Notes: a model not told the origin generated them from the sequence alone. Counted from the first letter of the stretch, positions 9,831 to 18,925 are shown. The stretch is DNA of 64,000 bases from Gammaproteobacteria bacterium (GCA_013003425.1 JABDJB010000067.1:56728-120727); one strand, 5' to 3'. Numbers and translations are program-made.

Positions 9831-11003
9831 TCAACCTTCACCGGGTAACTGGCGAAACAGCTCGCGGCCGATCAGCATGCGCCGGATCTCGCTGGTGCCG
9901 GCGCCAATCTCGTACAACTTCGCATCGCGCAACAATCGGCCGGTGGGGTACTCATTTATATAGCCGTTGCCACCGAGGCACTGAATTGCCTCAAGCGCCA
10001 CCTGTACAGCCGACTGTGACGCCAGCAGCAAGACGGCCGCCGCGTCCTGGCGCGTCGGTTCGCCGCGATCGAACTGCTCGGCGGTGCGATAGGCAAATGC
10101 GCGCGCCGCCTGCAGCGCTGTATACATGTCGGCGAGCTTGCCCTGCATCATGCCAAAGCTGCCAATCGGCCGGCCGAACTGTTTGCGCTCCTGCACATAC
10201 GGCAGCACGGAGTCCATGCAGGCCTGCATGATGCCGATCGGGCCGCCGGATAACACCAGCCGTTCGGAGTCCAGTCCTCGCATCAGGATGTAGACGCCGC
10301 GGTCAACATCGCCGAGCCGGTTGGCATCCGGAATCTCGCAGTTGTCGAATACCAGTTCGCAGGTGTTGGAGCCACGCATGCCCAGCTTGTCGAGCTTCTG
10401 TGCGGTGCTGAAGCCAGGCATGCCTTTTTCAACCAGGAACGCCGTCATCGCACGCGAACCGGCGTCTTTTGGCGCCGTGCGCATATACACCAGCACGACA
10501 TCCGCTTCGGGGCCGTTGGTGATCCACATCTTTGTGCCGTTTGCTATCCACTTGTCACCGTGCCGCTCGGCGCGACAGCTCATTGACCCGACAACATCCG
10601 AGCCCGCGCCGGGCTCGGACATGGCCAGCGCGCCGACCTGTTCGCCCGAGACCAGCTTCGGTACAAAGCGGCGGCGCTGCTCTTCGCTGCCATTGAGATA
10701 AAGGTTATTCAGGCAAAGGTTGGAGTGCGCCCCATAGGAAAGCCCGACAGAGGCCGAACCGCGTGATATCTCTTCCATCGCGACGAGATGGGCAAGGTAA
10801 CCCATGCTTGAACCGCCGTACGCCTCGTCAATGGTCAGCCCGAGCAAGCCCATGTCGCCCATGCGTTGCCACAGCGCCAGGGGAAACTCATTGTCCTCAT
10901 CGATGCGCTGCGCTATCGGTGCGATTTCGGCATCTACAAACCGGCGCGTGGCCTCGCGCAGCATGTCGATGTCATCATTGATGCGGGTATTAAATGAAGC
11001 CAA
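9831..11003 (-). CDS. liuA: Isovaleryl-CoA dehydrogenase (TTG start)
   Basis: Acyl-CoA dehydrogenase of 390 residues starting with TTG at 11003 (M-A-S-F-N-T-R-I-N). The open frame extends to 11135 but would then overlap the leucine dehydrogenase coding region; the TTG lies 9 bases after that gene's stop and gives the family length. Signatures are the FAD/substrate segments ALAMSEPGAGSDVV, WITNG, SERLVLSGGPIG, and a C-terminus with IGAGTSEIRRMLIGREL. It oxidises isovaleryl-CoA to 3-methylcrotonyl-CoA, passing electrons to ETF, whose genes are in the same operon. Short- or 2-methyl-branched acyl-CoA dehydrogenases are alternatives, but neighbours make isovaleryl-CoA by far the best fit. Confidence 0.93.
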   Translation of the reverse strand: MASFNTRINDDIDMLREATRRFVDAEIAPIAQRIDEDNEFPLALWQRMGDMGLLGLTIDEAYGGSSMGYLAHLVAMEEISRGSASVGLSYGAHSNLCLNNLYLNGSEEQRRRFVPKLVSGEQVGALAMSEPGAGSDVVGSMSCRAERHGDKWIANGTKMWITNGPEADVVLVYMRTAPKDAGSRAMTAFLVEKGMPGFSTAQKLDKLGMRGSNTCELVFDNCEIPDANRLGDVDRGVYILMRGLDSERLVLSGGPIGIMQACMDSVLPYVQERKQFGRPIGSFGMMQGKLADMYTALQAARAFAYRTAEQFDRGEPTRQDAAAVLLLASQSAVQVALEAIQCLGGNGYINEYPTGRLLRDAKLYEIGAGTSEIRRMLIGRELFRQLPGEG

Positions 11004-11011
11004 TGGCCCGC

Positions 11012-12127
11012 TCAGTGGTGACTTGGTTTGGGCGTGCGACCGGAAAGCCGGTCCTTGAAGCGCTTGGAGTAGGGCATCCGGATCCTGGCAATAGCCCGGA
11101 TACGTTCTTCGGCCATACGGTCGGCGGCCTGCCATGTTGGGATGCCATCGCGTGCAGCGATATTGAAGATGTTCTCGACATTGTTGTAGATGGCACTGAC
11201 GGCCTGGTAGGCGCGTTCACGGTTGTAGCCCTGCAGTTCCATCGCGACGTTTATCAGGCCGCCGGCATTGATCGCGTAGTCAGGTGCATACACGATGCCT
11301 TTTCGTTCCAGTTCGGTGCCTATTTCTTCGGACTGCAGCTGGTTGTTGGCGCTGCCGGCGACTATTTCGCAGCGCAGCCGTGGCAACGTGTCCTCATTTA
11401 TTACCGACCCCAGCGCACACGGGACGAAGACATTGGCGTCGACGTCGTAGATTTCCTCCAGCGGGACTGCCTCGGCACCATGCTCCTGCACCATCTCGGT
11501 CACGCGGTCATCATTGATGTCACAGGTAAAGACTTTGGCGCCTTCCTTGGTAAGCATGCGGATGACATTGCCGCCAACGCTGCCCGCGCCCTGCACAGCG
11601 AAAGATTTACCGTCGATGCTCGACGAACCGAAACGCTTGTTCAGGCATGCCTTGATGCCCTGGACCGTGCCGAATGCGGTGAATGGCGATGGGTCACCAC
11701 TGCCACCGTGCACCGGGTGCACGCCCACGACGCGGTCAGTTTCCTGGAACAGGTACTCCATGTCCTCGACCGTTGTGCCGACATCTTCAGCGGTGATATA
11801 GCGGCCGCCGAGTGAGCCGATGAAACGACCAAGGGCGCGAAACAGAGCTTCACTCTTGTCTTTTTTCGGGTCGCCGATAAGGACCGCCTTGCCGCCACCA
11901 AGGTTCAGCCCGGAAACGGCCGCCTTGTAGGTCATGCCGCGTGACAGGCGCAGCACATCTGTCAGTGCGTCGGATTCGCTGGCGTAGGGCCACATGCGCA
12001 GTCCGCCGAGGGCAGGACCAAGGTAGGTATTGTGAATCGCAACGATGGCTTTCAGTCCGGTTTCTGAATGATTGAAAAAGACCACCTGTTCGTGGCCGTG
12101 ATCCGCCATCGATTCGAAAACATCCAT
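11012..12127 (-). CDS. ldh: Leucine dehydrogenase (Glu/Leu/Phe/Val dehydrogenase family)
   Basis: 371 residues from ATG at 12127 (MDVFESMADHG). An in-frame ATG four codons upstream at 12139 is also possible, but the GGAGG between the two ATGs is well placed for the downstream one. Substrate-site segments are GGLRMWPYASESDAL, MTYKAAVSGLNLGGGKA (two lysines) and the NAD-binding VQGAGSVGGNVI. It deaminates leucine and other branched-chain amino acids to the 2-oxo acid, the entry step for the operon. No branched-chain 2-oxo acid dehydrogenase is in the window, so the next step must be encoded elsewhere. It is the promoter-proximal gene of the minus-strand operon. Confidence 0.93.
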   Translation of the reverse strand: MDVFESMADHGHEQVVFFNHSETGLKAIVAIHNTYLGPALGGLRMWPYASESDALTDVLRLSRGMTYKAAVSGLNLGGGKAVLIGDPKKDKSEALFRALGRFIGSLGGRYITAEDVGTTVEDMEYLFQETDRVVGVHPVHGGSGDPSPFTAFGTVQGIKACLNKRFGSSSIDGKSFAVQGAGSVGGNVIRMLTKEGAKVFTCDINDDRVTEMVQEHGAEAVPLEEIYDVDANVFVPCALGSVINEDTLPRLRCEIVAGSANNQLQSEEIGTELERKGIVYAPDYAINAGGLINVAMELQGYNRERAYQAVSAIYNNVENIFNIAARDGIPTWQAADRMAEERIRAIARIRMPYSKRFKDRLSGRTPKPSHH

Positions 12128-12235
12128 TCCTGCCTCCATTGTATTTGTCAGTTTTGCACAGCCCTGCGGGCGGCGGATGCGGGTGCCGCCGATGCCAGCC
12201 CGGGATGCCTGGACTCTGCCGCCGGTTGTGCGGCG

Positions 12236-12252
12236 CCGGGATTATAGCCCGG
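12236..12252 (-). promoter_or_regulatory. Putative promoter/operator of the leucine operon
   Basis: On the minus strand a perfect -10 hexamer TATAAT (12246-12241) lies about 115 bases before the ldh ATG. It sits inside an inverted repeat CCGGG-N7-CCCGG (12236-12252). No good -35 is seen at the right distance, which would fit an activator-dependent promoter. An MerR-type (LiuR-like) or other catabolic regulator could bind here, but none is encoded in the window. Seen: hexamer and repeat; inferred: function. Confidence 0.35.
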
Positions 12253-12330
12253 ATAAGGTCTTGCCGCTGTCGTATACTGCTACGCATCATTTGCTCGCCG
12301 CGGGGACGCGGCGGCAGCGCTACGCAACGC

Positions 12331-12336
12331 TATAAT
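12331..12336 (+). promoter_or_regulatory. -10-like hexamer very close to the icmF start
   Basis: TATAAT at 12331-12336 matches the sigma-70 -10 consensus exactly and ends 10 bases before the icmF ATG. Transcription from it would start at or within a few bases of the ATG, giving a leaderless or near-leaderless mRNA. No -35 is evident 16-18 bases upstream and there is no obvious ribosome-binding site before the ATG. Another -10-like TATACT (12273-12278) lies further upstream. Confidence 0.35.
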
Positions 12337-12346
12337 CAGCTATTAA

Positions 12347-15300
12347 ATGACTACTCCGGCAGCCAAAATCGCGCAACAGGCCGACACGCGGCGCAGCCCG
12401 CTGCGTTTTGTGACGGCTGCTTCCCTGTTCGACGGGCATGATGCGGCTATCAACATAATTCGCCGCCTTATTCAGGCCCAGGGGGCCGAGGTTATCCATC
12501 TCGGCCACAACCGCAGCGTTGCCGATATCGTCAATGCCGCGTTGCAGGAAGACGCCGATGCAATTGCCTGCAGCTCGTACCAGGGCGGGCACAACGAGTA
12601 TTTCCGTTACATGGTGGACATGCTGCGGGAGCGCGGTGCCGAACATGTGCGCGTTATTGTCGGTGGTGGGGGCACCATCGCTCCGCAGGAAATTGAAGCA
12701 CTGCAGCAGTACGGCGTCGAACGTATCTATTCGCCGGAAGACGGATTACGGCTGGGCCTGACCGGCATGATCGCCGACGTGTTTCAGCGTGTGCAGGCCT
12801 GGCCACGACCGCAGCCCGCTGCGAAGCCGGGCGCAGACCACTCCAACCACGTCGAGATCGGCGCGTTGCTGACCGCGCTGGAGGAGTGCCGCGATAATGC
12901 GCAGCTCGAGCAGTGGCGCAAGACATGGGCTGGCGCCGAAAACATGGCGCCGGTTATCGGCATTACCGGTACAGGCGGCGCCGGCAAGAGCAGTCTGACG
13001 GACGAGCTCTTGTCGCGTTTCCTGCGGCAGTATCCGCAGCTGCACATCGCAGTGGTGGCAATGGACCCGACCAGGCGGCGCAGCGGCGGGGCCCTGCTGG
13101 GAGACCGTATCCGCATGAACAGCCTGGCCAGCGAACGCATCTACATGCGCTCACTGGCTACCCGGCGCGCGCACCTGGCCACCAGTGCGGTGCTGGCTGA
13201 CTCCGTTGCCTGCCTGCGCCAGAGCGGCTTTGGCCTGGTCATCGTCGAGACTGCCGGTATCGGCCAGAGTGACAGCGAAATTGTCGATCTGGTGGACCTG
13301 TCGGTGTACGTGATGACCAGCGAGTACGGCGCGGCCAGCCAGCTCGAAAAAATCGAGATGCTCGATTTTGCCGATATCGTGGTGCTGAACAAGTACGAGA
13401 AGCGTGGCGCCGAGGATGCGTTGCGCGATATTCGCAAGCAGTGGAAGCGCAATCACACGTCGTTCGATACACCGGATGACGAAGTGCCGGTGTATCCGAC
13501 AATCGCCAGCCAGTTCAATGACGCCGGCGTGAACCTGCTGTTCAATGCAGTTTGCCGGTCGCTGGATCAGGGTGATGGTGAATGGCGCAACAGTATTGAC
13601 GAAGAGCGTGAGGTGAGCCCGAGGCAGGCCATCATCCCGCCGCAGCGTACCCGCTACCTTGCAGAAATTGCGCAGTCGGCACGGCAGCTGGAAGCTGACA
13701 TCGCTACGCGCTGCAGCGCCGCCAGCCTGGCCCAGGCCTGTTATCGCGCGCTCGGGTTGCTCGACGATGAGCACCGGCCGGAAGCCTTCGATAATTATCC
13801 CGAAACCGCCCTCGCAGATGCGGACGACAGCGTGCTGGCGTTGCGTCGCAGTTATAACGAGTCACTGGCGGCAACAGGCGCAGAGGGGCTTGCCCTGCTG
13901 CGTGAGTGGCCGCAACGAAAAGAAGGCGTGCGATCGCAGCAGTACTCATACCTGGTCCGCGGGCGCGAGATAACCGGCGAAAACTACAGCGAGACGCTCA
14001 GTGGCAACCAGGTTCCCAAGATAGCGGCACCAGATTATTCCGACTGGGGCGACCTGCTGCGCTTTCTTGCGAAGGAAAACCTTCCCGGCGGTTTTCCGTA
14101 CACCGCCGGCGTGTACCCGTACCGGCGCGAGCAGGAAGACCCGACCCGGCAGTTTGCTGGCGAAGGAACGCCGGAACGCACCAATCGGCGCTTTCATTAC
14201 CTGTCGGCGGGGCATGAATCGACCCGCCTGTCGACCGCTTTCGACTCGGCCACGCTATATGGCGAGGATCCGGACCCGCGCCCGGATATTTACGGGCGCA
14301 TCGGCAATTCCGGCGTATCGATCGCTACGCTCGACGACATGAAGAAGCTCTACTCGGGTTTCGACCTGTGTCACCCCAATACTTCAGTGTCGATGACGAT
14401 CAACGGGCCGGCACCAATGCTGCTGGCGATGTTTCTCAACACTGCCGTGGATCAGCAGGTCGAGCGGCACCTGCGCGAGACGGGACGTTGGGATGCCGCC
14501 GAGCAAGCCATTGACGGGCTGTACCGCGATGAAACACGCCCGCGTTATTCGGGCGGGCTGCCGGAGGGCCACGATGGTTTCGGTCTGGGGCTGCTCGGTG
14601 TGAGTGGCGACCAGGTGGTGGATGCAGACACCTACGCCCGAATCAGGGCAGAAACGCTTAACGCTGTCCGCGGGACGGTGCAGGCCGACATACTCAAGGA
14701 AGACCAGGCGCAGAACACCTGCATATTCTCCACTGAGTTCGCATTGCGCATGATGGGTGATGTGCAGCAGTATTTTATCGACAATGCCGTGCGCAACTTC
14801 TACAGCGTGTCAATCAGCGGATATCACATCGCTGAGGCCGGCGCTAACCCGATTACCCAGCTGGCATTTACCCTTGCCAATGGATTTACCATTGTTGAGT
14901 ACTATCTCAGCCGCGGTATGGCGATAGACGATTTTGCGCCAAACCTGAGTTTCTTTTTCAGCAACGGCATGGATCCCGAGTATGCGGTAATCGGCCGCGT
15001 TGCAAGACGCATCTGGGCGCGCGCCCTGCGGGATATCTACGGCGGTGGCCGGCGCAGCCAGATGCTCAAGTACCACATCCAGACTTCAGGCCGCAGCCTG
15101 CACGCGCAGGAGATACAGTTCAACGATATTCGCACTACGCTGCAGGCGCTGTACGCCCTGTTCGACAATTGCAACAGCCTGCACACGAACGCTTACGACG
15201 AGGCGATAACAACACCCACCGAGGAGTCGGTACGTCGCGCCGTCGCGATCCAGCTGATCATCAACAAAGAGCTGGGGTTGAACAAAAACCAGAACCCGTG

Positions 15301-15769
15301 GCAGGGCTCGTTTGCTGTCGAGCAGCTGACCGACCTGGTCGAGGAAGCTGTATATGGCGAGTTCGAACGCCTGTCCGAGCGTGGCGGTGTGCTCGGTGCA
15401 ATGGAAAGTATGTACCAGCGCGGTCGTATCCAGGAAGAAAGCCTGTACTACGAGACCCGCAAGCACGACGGCCGGCTGCCCATAGTTGGGGTAAATACGT
15501 TCCTCGGCGACGATGACGCCGATGACCTCGGCTCAGCCGAATTAATCCGGTCGACCGAAGATGAAAAACAGCAGCAGGTGAACAACACGGTTGCCTTCAG
15601 ACAGCGCGGCGCGGGACCGGCCAGCGAGGCATTGCTTGCCCTGCAGCAGGCGGCCGCGGCCGGCGACAACGTATTCGGCCAGCTGATGGAAGCGGTAAAG
15701 TATTGTTCGCTGGGGCGTATTTCTCATGCGCTGTACAACGTCGGAGGCCGCTACCGTCGTAACATGTAG
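12347..15769 (+). CDS. icmF: Fused B12-dependent acyl-CoA mutase with G-protein chaperone domain (IcmF)
   Basis: 1140 residues, the architecture of IcmF: an N-terminal cobalamin-binding domain (about 18-145; FDGHDAAIN supplies the lower-ligand histidine), a MeaB-like GTPase domain (P-loop GTGGAGKSS at 208-216; NKYE near 348) and the C-terminal mutase barrel (about 570-1140; GGFPYTAGVY, STAFDSATLYGEDP, SISGYHIAEAG). IcmF proteins interconvert isobutyryl- and n-butyryl-CoA, and some also isovaleryl- and pivalyl-CoA; the G domain protects and reloads the cofactor. It is transcribed divergently from the leucine operon, which produces isovaleryl-CoA, so a link to that substrate is possible. The substrate cannot be settled by reading. 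Confidence 0.93.
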   Translation: MTTPAAKIAQQADTRRSPLRFVTAASLFDGHDAAINIIRRLIQAQGAEVIHLGHNRSVADIVNAALQEDADAIACSSYQGGHNEYFRYMVDMLRERGAEHVRVIVGGGGTIAPQEIEALQQYGVERIYSPEDGLRLGLTGMIADVFQRVQAWPRPQPAAKPGADHSNHVEIGALLTALEECRDNAQLEQWRKTWAGAENMAPVIGITGTGGAGKSSLTDELLSRFLRQYPQLHIAVVAMDPTRRRSGGALLGDRIRMNSLASERIYMRSLATRRAHLATSAVLADSVACLRQSGFGLVIVETAGIGQSDSEIVDLVDLSVYVMTSEYGAASQLEKIEMLDFADIVVLNKYEKRGAEDALRDIRKQWKRNHTSFDTPDDEVPVYPTIASQFNDAGVNLLFNAVCRSLDQGDGEWRNSIDEEREVSPRQAIIPPQRTRYLAEIAQSARQLEADIATRCSAASLAQACYRALGLLDDEHRPEAFDNYPETALADADDSVLALRRSYNESLAATGAEGLALLREWPQRKEGVRSQQYSYLVRGREITGENYSETLSGNQVPKIAAPDYSDWGDLLRFLAKENLPGGFPYTAGVYPYRREQEDPTRQFAGEGTPERTNRRFHYLSAGHESTRLSTAFDSATLYGEDPDPRPDIYGRIGNSGVSIATLDDMKKLYSGFDLCHPNTSVSMTINGPAPMLLAMFLNTAVDQQVERHLRETGRWDAAEQAIDGLYRDETRPRYSGGLPEGHDGFGLGLLGVSGDQVVDADTYARIRAETLNAVRGTVQADILKEDQAQNTCIFSTEFALRMMGDVQQYFIDNAVRNFYSVSISGYHIAEAGANPITQLAFTLANGFTIVEYYLSRGMAIDDFAPNLSFFFSNGMDPEYAVIGRVARRIWARALRDIYGGGRRSQMLKYHIQTSGRSLHAQEIQFNDIRTTLQALYALFDNCNSLHTNAYDEAITTPTEESVRRAVAIQLIINKELGLNKNQNPWQGSFAVEQLTDLVEEAVYGEFERLSERGGVLGAMESMYQRGRIQEESLYYETRKHDGRLPIVGVNTFLGDDDADDLGSAELIRSTEDEKQQQVNNTVAFRQRGAGPASEALLALQQAAAAGDNVFGQLMEAVKYCSLGRISHALYNVGGRYRRNM

Positions 15770-15771
15770 CA

Positions 15772-15786
15772 GCCCGGTTCCCGGGC
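15772..15786 (+). other. GC hairpin after icmF
   Basis: GCCCGG-TTC-CCGGGC forms a perfect 6-bp stem with a 3-base loop a few bases after the icmF stop. There is no T-tract, so it is not a standard intrinsic terminator, but it could protect the 3' end or assist Rho-type termination before the next operon. Confidence 0.35.
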
Positions 15787-15875
15787 GCAGTGTAAATTCC
15801 CGTATGCGGCGACCAAACTGATAAATTCGCCGTACTTGTTAAAGTCAGAATATTCGTTGGGCAGGAAACGGTTTT

Positions 15876-16661
15876 ATGCAGGGATATAGTCCGTCACCAC
15901 TTCGCCTGGTGCTGGGAGGTGTGGCGCTGCTGCTGACCACCGCCCTGGCTCACGGCCAGGTTCGCGTCGTCAATTCAGTCATCAGCGAGGAAGTACAGAC
16001 CTCGCAGACCAGCATCCGGGCACAGGCGCAGATAGACCGTTTGTCCGATCAGACGGCCGAGCTACTCGGAGAATACCGCGCCGTCCTGCAGCAGCTCGAC
16101 CGGGTGGAAATATATAACCAGCATCTCGGGGAAGTTGTTGACGACCAGGAAAGCTCCAAGGCCGACGTGACGCAGAAGCTGGAGAACTACCAGCGTACCA
16201 AGCAGGAAATCGTCCCGCTGATGAATCGCATGATCGATACGCTGGACAAGTTTGTCGAGCTTGACCTGCCGTTTCATCTGTACGAGCGTCGCGAAAGAGT
16301 TCAGCGGTTGCGCGACAACATGGGCAGCGCGGAAATTACTATTTCTGAGAAATTCCGCCAGCTCATGGATGCGTACCAGATCGAGATGGATTTTGGTCGT
16401 GATATCGACGCCTACACCGGCTGGCTGGAGGTCAACGGTCCGCGTCGCGAAGTAAATTTTCTGCGGGTCGGACGGCTGGTGCTCGCTTACCAGACCCAGG
16501 ACCGCAACGAAACCGGGTTTTTCAATCCGGTGACCCGTGCATGGGAGACGCTGCCGGACCAATACCGCAACCATGTTGCCGACGGATTGCGTATAGCAAG
16601 AAAGCAGGCGGCGCCGGACCTGCTGAAACTGCCGGTACAGGCACCCGAGGTGGCGCAATGA
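15876..16661 (+). CDS. DUF3450 periplasmic coiled-coil protein
   Basis: 261 residues with a signal peptide (hydrophobic LVLGGVALLLTTALAHGQ, about 10-28) followed by a long Gln/Glu-rich helical region (about 40-150) and a conserved back half (GRDIDAYTG, VNFLRVGRLVLAYQT). This is the DUF3450 family, which is repeatedly encoded at the head of ExbB-ExbB-ExbD-TonB-TPR operons. Its role is not established; the context implies a periplasmic accessory of a TonB-type energy-transducing complex. It overlaps the next gene by four bases (ATGA). Confidence 0.88.
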   Translation: MQGYSPSPLRLVLGGVALLLTTALAHGQVRVVNSVISEEVQTSQTSIRAQAQIDRLSDQTAELLGEYRAVLQQLDRVEIYNQHLGEVVDDQESSKADVTQKLENYQRTKQEIVPLMNRMIDTLDKFVELDLPFHLYERRERVQRLRDNMGSAEITISEKFRQLMDAYQIEMDFGRDIDAYTGWLEVNGPRREVNFLRVGRLVLAYQTQDRNETGFFNPVTRAWETLPDQYRNHVADGLRIARKQAAPDLLKLPVQAPEVAQ

Positions 16662-17989
16662 GCAGGCTGGTAATCACCCTGGCTGCCTTGCTGGCCGTCG
16701 CGCCGGCCATGGCGCAAAGCTCGCTGCAGGAGTTGCTTGAGCAGGTGCAGCAAAGTCGCGAGCAGGTCAGTGCGGAGGTCGAAGCCCGTCTGCGCCAGTT
16801 CCGCCAGCAGCGTGATCAGCAGCAGGCGCTGCTGCGTGATGTGCAGGCTCAGCTCTCGGCTGCCAATGGGCGCAGCGACGAATTGACTGCCCGTTTCGAT
16901 GCCAACGAGCTCGAACTGGAGCAAATGGAGAATACCCTGCGTGTCCAGACCGGCGACATGGGAGAGTTGTTTGGCGTGGTGCGGCAGTATGCCGGTGACG
17001 CGACCGGCGCCCTGAACAGCTCACTGGTGTCAGCGCAACTCGGTGAGCGCATCGGACTGTTGCGGCGTCTGTCCGCGGCAAAAAACGTCCCCTCGCCGGA
17101 AGACCTCAATGATTTCCATTTGTTGATGCTCCAGGAAATGGCGCAGTCCGGCAAAGTGGTACGTTTCGACACCACAATCGTTAATGCTGCGGGCGAGCCT
17201 ACCGCGGCGGATGTGGTGCGCGTCGGGACATTCAACCTGATCTCGGGTGACAAGTTCCTGCGCTATGAGACAAGCACCGATTCCATACAGGAACTCGCGC
17301 GACAGCCGGCTGCCCGTTATCGCAAGGATGCGGCGAACCTGTACCAGGCAGACATGCCGGTTACGGCAATGGCTGTAGACCCTACTGCCGGTGCGTTGCT
17401 TGGGCTGCTGATTCAGGCGCCCGGGCCGCGCGAGCGGATCGCGCAGGGTGGTCCGGTCGGTTACATCATTATTGTCCTGGGTACCCTTGGCCTGCTTATC
17501 GGGGTGTACCGGCTTGTTTACCTCGGTGGCGCCGGCGCCCGTATAAAACGCCAGCTCGATGCTGAGCAGCCAAATGAAAACAATGCGCTTGGTCGTATTC
17601 TCGGCGTTTATAACAGTCACAAGCGCACCAGCGCCGAAACGCTGGAGCTGAAGCTCGACGAGGCGATCATGAAAGAAACGCCAAAACTCGAGAAATGGCA
17701 GACGGCGCTGAAAGTTATTGCCGCAGTTGCACCGTTGCTCGGCCTGCTTGGTACGGTGGTCGGAATGATCCAGACGTTCCAGTCGATTACCTTGTTCGGT
17801 ACCGGCGATCCAAAGCTTATGGCTGATGGCATTTCCAAGGCGCTGGTCACGACCATGCTGGGGTTGCTCGTTGCCATACCTATGGTGCTACTGCACAGCC
17901 TGGTGGCCAGCCGCAGTAAAAACCTTATCGAGATACTGGAAGAGCAGAGCGCCGGAATAATTGCCGAACAGGCGGAGAAGGAAGCGTGA
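16658..17989 (+). CDS. ExbB/TolQ/MotA-family proton channel with long periplasmic N-terminal domain
   Basis: 443 residues from ATG at 16658, which overlaps the upstream stop (ATGA). The longer frame from 16541 is rejected because it would lie inside the DUF3450 gene and would bury the signal sequence MSRLVITLAALLAVAPAMAQ. After the signal come about 150 residues of coiled coil (SLQELLEQVQQSREQ onward), then three membrane segments (near YIIIVLGTLGLLIGVYRLV, APLLGLLGTVVGMIQTF and TTMLGLLVAIPMVLLH) forming the MotA/TolQ/ExbB core. This elongated ExbB type is characteristic of TonB2-like systems with DUF3450. It should form the proton channel with the second ExbB and the ExbDs. Confidence 0.9.
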   Translation: MSRLVITLAALLAVAPAMAQSSLQELLEQVQQSREQVSAEVEARLRQFRQQRDQQQALLRDVQAQLSAANGRSDELTARFDANELELEQMENTLRVQTGDMGELFGVVRQYAGDATGALNSSLVSAQLGERIGLLRRLSAAKNVPSPEDLNDFHLLMLQEMAQSGKVVRFDTTIVNAAGEPTAADVVRVGTFNLISGDKFLRYETSTDSIQELARQPAARYRKDAANLYQADMPVTAMAVDPTAGALLGLLIQAPGPRERIAQGGPVGYIIIVLGTLGLLIGVYRLVYLGGAGARIKRQLDAEQPNENNALGRILGVYNSHKRTSAETLELKLDEAIMKETPKLEKWQTALKVIAAVAPLLGLLGTVVGMIQTFQSITLFGTGDPKLMADGISKALVTTMLGLLVAIPMVLLHSLVASRSKNLIEILEEQSAGIIAEQAEKEA

Positions 17990-18507
17990 GCCTGTTTATT
18001 GACGCATTCACCTCGATTCGTGATTTTTTCGAGGCTGGTGGTGACGTCCTGTGGGGAATTCTCGCCGTCACCATTATCATGTGGACGCTGATTATCGAGC
18101 GCGCCTGGTTTTTCCTTCTTGACCTGCCGCGACGTATCCATGCGGTAGACCAGCAGTGGCACGGCCGGTCAGACCAGCAGTCATGGTCGGCACGGCGTAT
18201 TCGCGACGCGATGATCTCCCGCGTTGCAATCGATGTTAACCGGCACCTGTTGCTGATGAAGGCGCTGATGGCGGTTTTGCCGCTCCTCGGCCTGCTGGGT
18301 ACGGTAACCGGCATGATAAGAGTGTTTGACGTGATGGCGGTCATGGGTACCGGAAATGCGCGGGCGATGGCCGGTGGCGTGTCCCAGGCGACCATACCGA
18401 CCATGGCCGGGCTGGTTGCCGCGCTTTCGGGTCTTTATTTTGTGACGCTACTCGACCGCAAGGCCAGCACCAGCGTCGAGCGGCTGGAAGACCTGCTGTC
18501 GCATTGA
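17986..18507 (+). CDS. exbB: ExbB/TolQ/MotA-family proton channel (short form, GTG start)
   Basis: 173 residues starting with GTG at 17986 inside the previous stop (GTGA). The first membrane segment (DVLWGILAVTIIMWTLIIERAW) is followed by a cytoplasmic stretch and the two conserved helices (LMAVLPLLGLLGTVTGMI and ATIPTMAGLVAALSGLYFV). Standard short ExbB. Two different ExbB proteins in tandem is the normal pattern of the TonB2-type operon. Confidence 0.92.
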   Translation: MSLFIDAFTSIRDFFEAGGDVLWGILAVTIIMWTLIIERAWFFLLDLPRRIHAVDQQWHGRSDQQSWSARRIRDAMISRVAIDVNRHLLLMKALMAVLPLLGLLGTVTGMIRVFDVMAVMGTGNARAMAGGVSQATIPTMAGLVAALSGLYFVTLLDRKASTSVERLEDLLSH

Positions 18508-18519
18508 CGGGATCGAATC

Positions 18520-18924
18520 ATGCGCCGTAACAAGCAACGTGTCGACGATCAGGCCGAAATAAACATCACGCCGATGCTCGATATCGTATTTATCATGCTG
18601 ATCTTTTTCATCGTCACTACGTCTTTCGTAAAAGAAATCGCTGTCGACGTAAGTCGACCGTCCAGCGAGCCGCCAAAAGAGCAGAAATTGTCGGAAGTCA
18701 TTGCGATACGAATATCGGGAAGCGGGCAGATCTCGGTACAGGAACGCGTCATCGACATTCGTGCGGTACGCGCGAATATTGAAACTGCCCTGGCAGCGCG
18801 GCCCGATGCCAGTGTTGTGGTGATCGCCAGCCGGGAAGCTGATGCCGGCCTGCTGGTAAGGGTAATCGATCAGGCGCGTGTGGCGGGTGCGGCCAAGGTA
18901 TCGCTGGCGGCGGAGGCCACCTGA
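18520..18924 (+). CDS. exbD: ExbD/TolR-family biopolymer transporter subunit 1
   Basis: 134 residues. A cytoplasmic tail leads into the signature EINITPMLDIVFIMLIFFIV, with the proton-carrying aspartate in the TM helix, then a periplasmic domain ending in ARVAGAAKVSLAAEAT. It would gate proton flow through the ExbB ring and drive the TonB partner. It starts 12 bases after exbB and is followed after one base by a second ExbD. Confidence 0.93.
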   Translation: MRRNKQRVDDQAEINITPMLDIVFIMLIFFIVTTSFVKEIAVDVSRPSSEPPKEQKLSEVIAIRISGSGQISVQERVIDIRAVRANIETALAARPDASVVVIASREADAGLLVRVIDQARVAGAAKVSLAAEAT

Positions 18925-18925
18925 G

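Noticed and set aside
9831..11135. Longer isovaleryl-CoA dehydrogenase starting at 11135
   Set aside because: It would overlap leucine dehydrogenase by over 120 bases and add an untypical Arg/Pro-rich N-terminus; the TTG at 11003 fits length and spacing.
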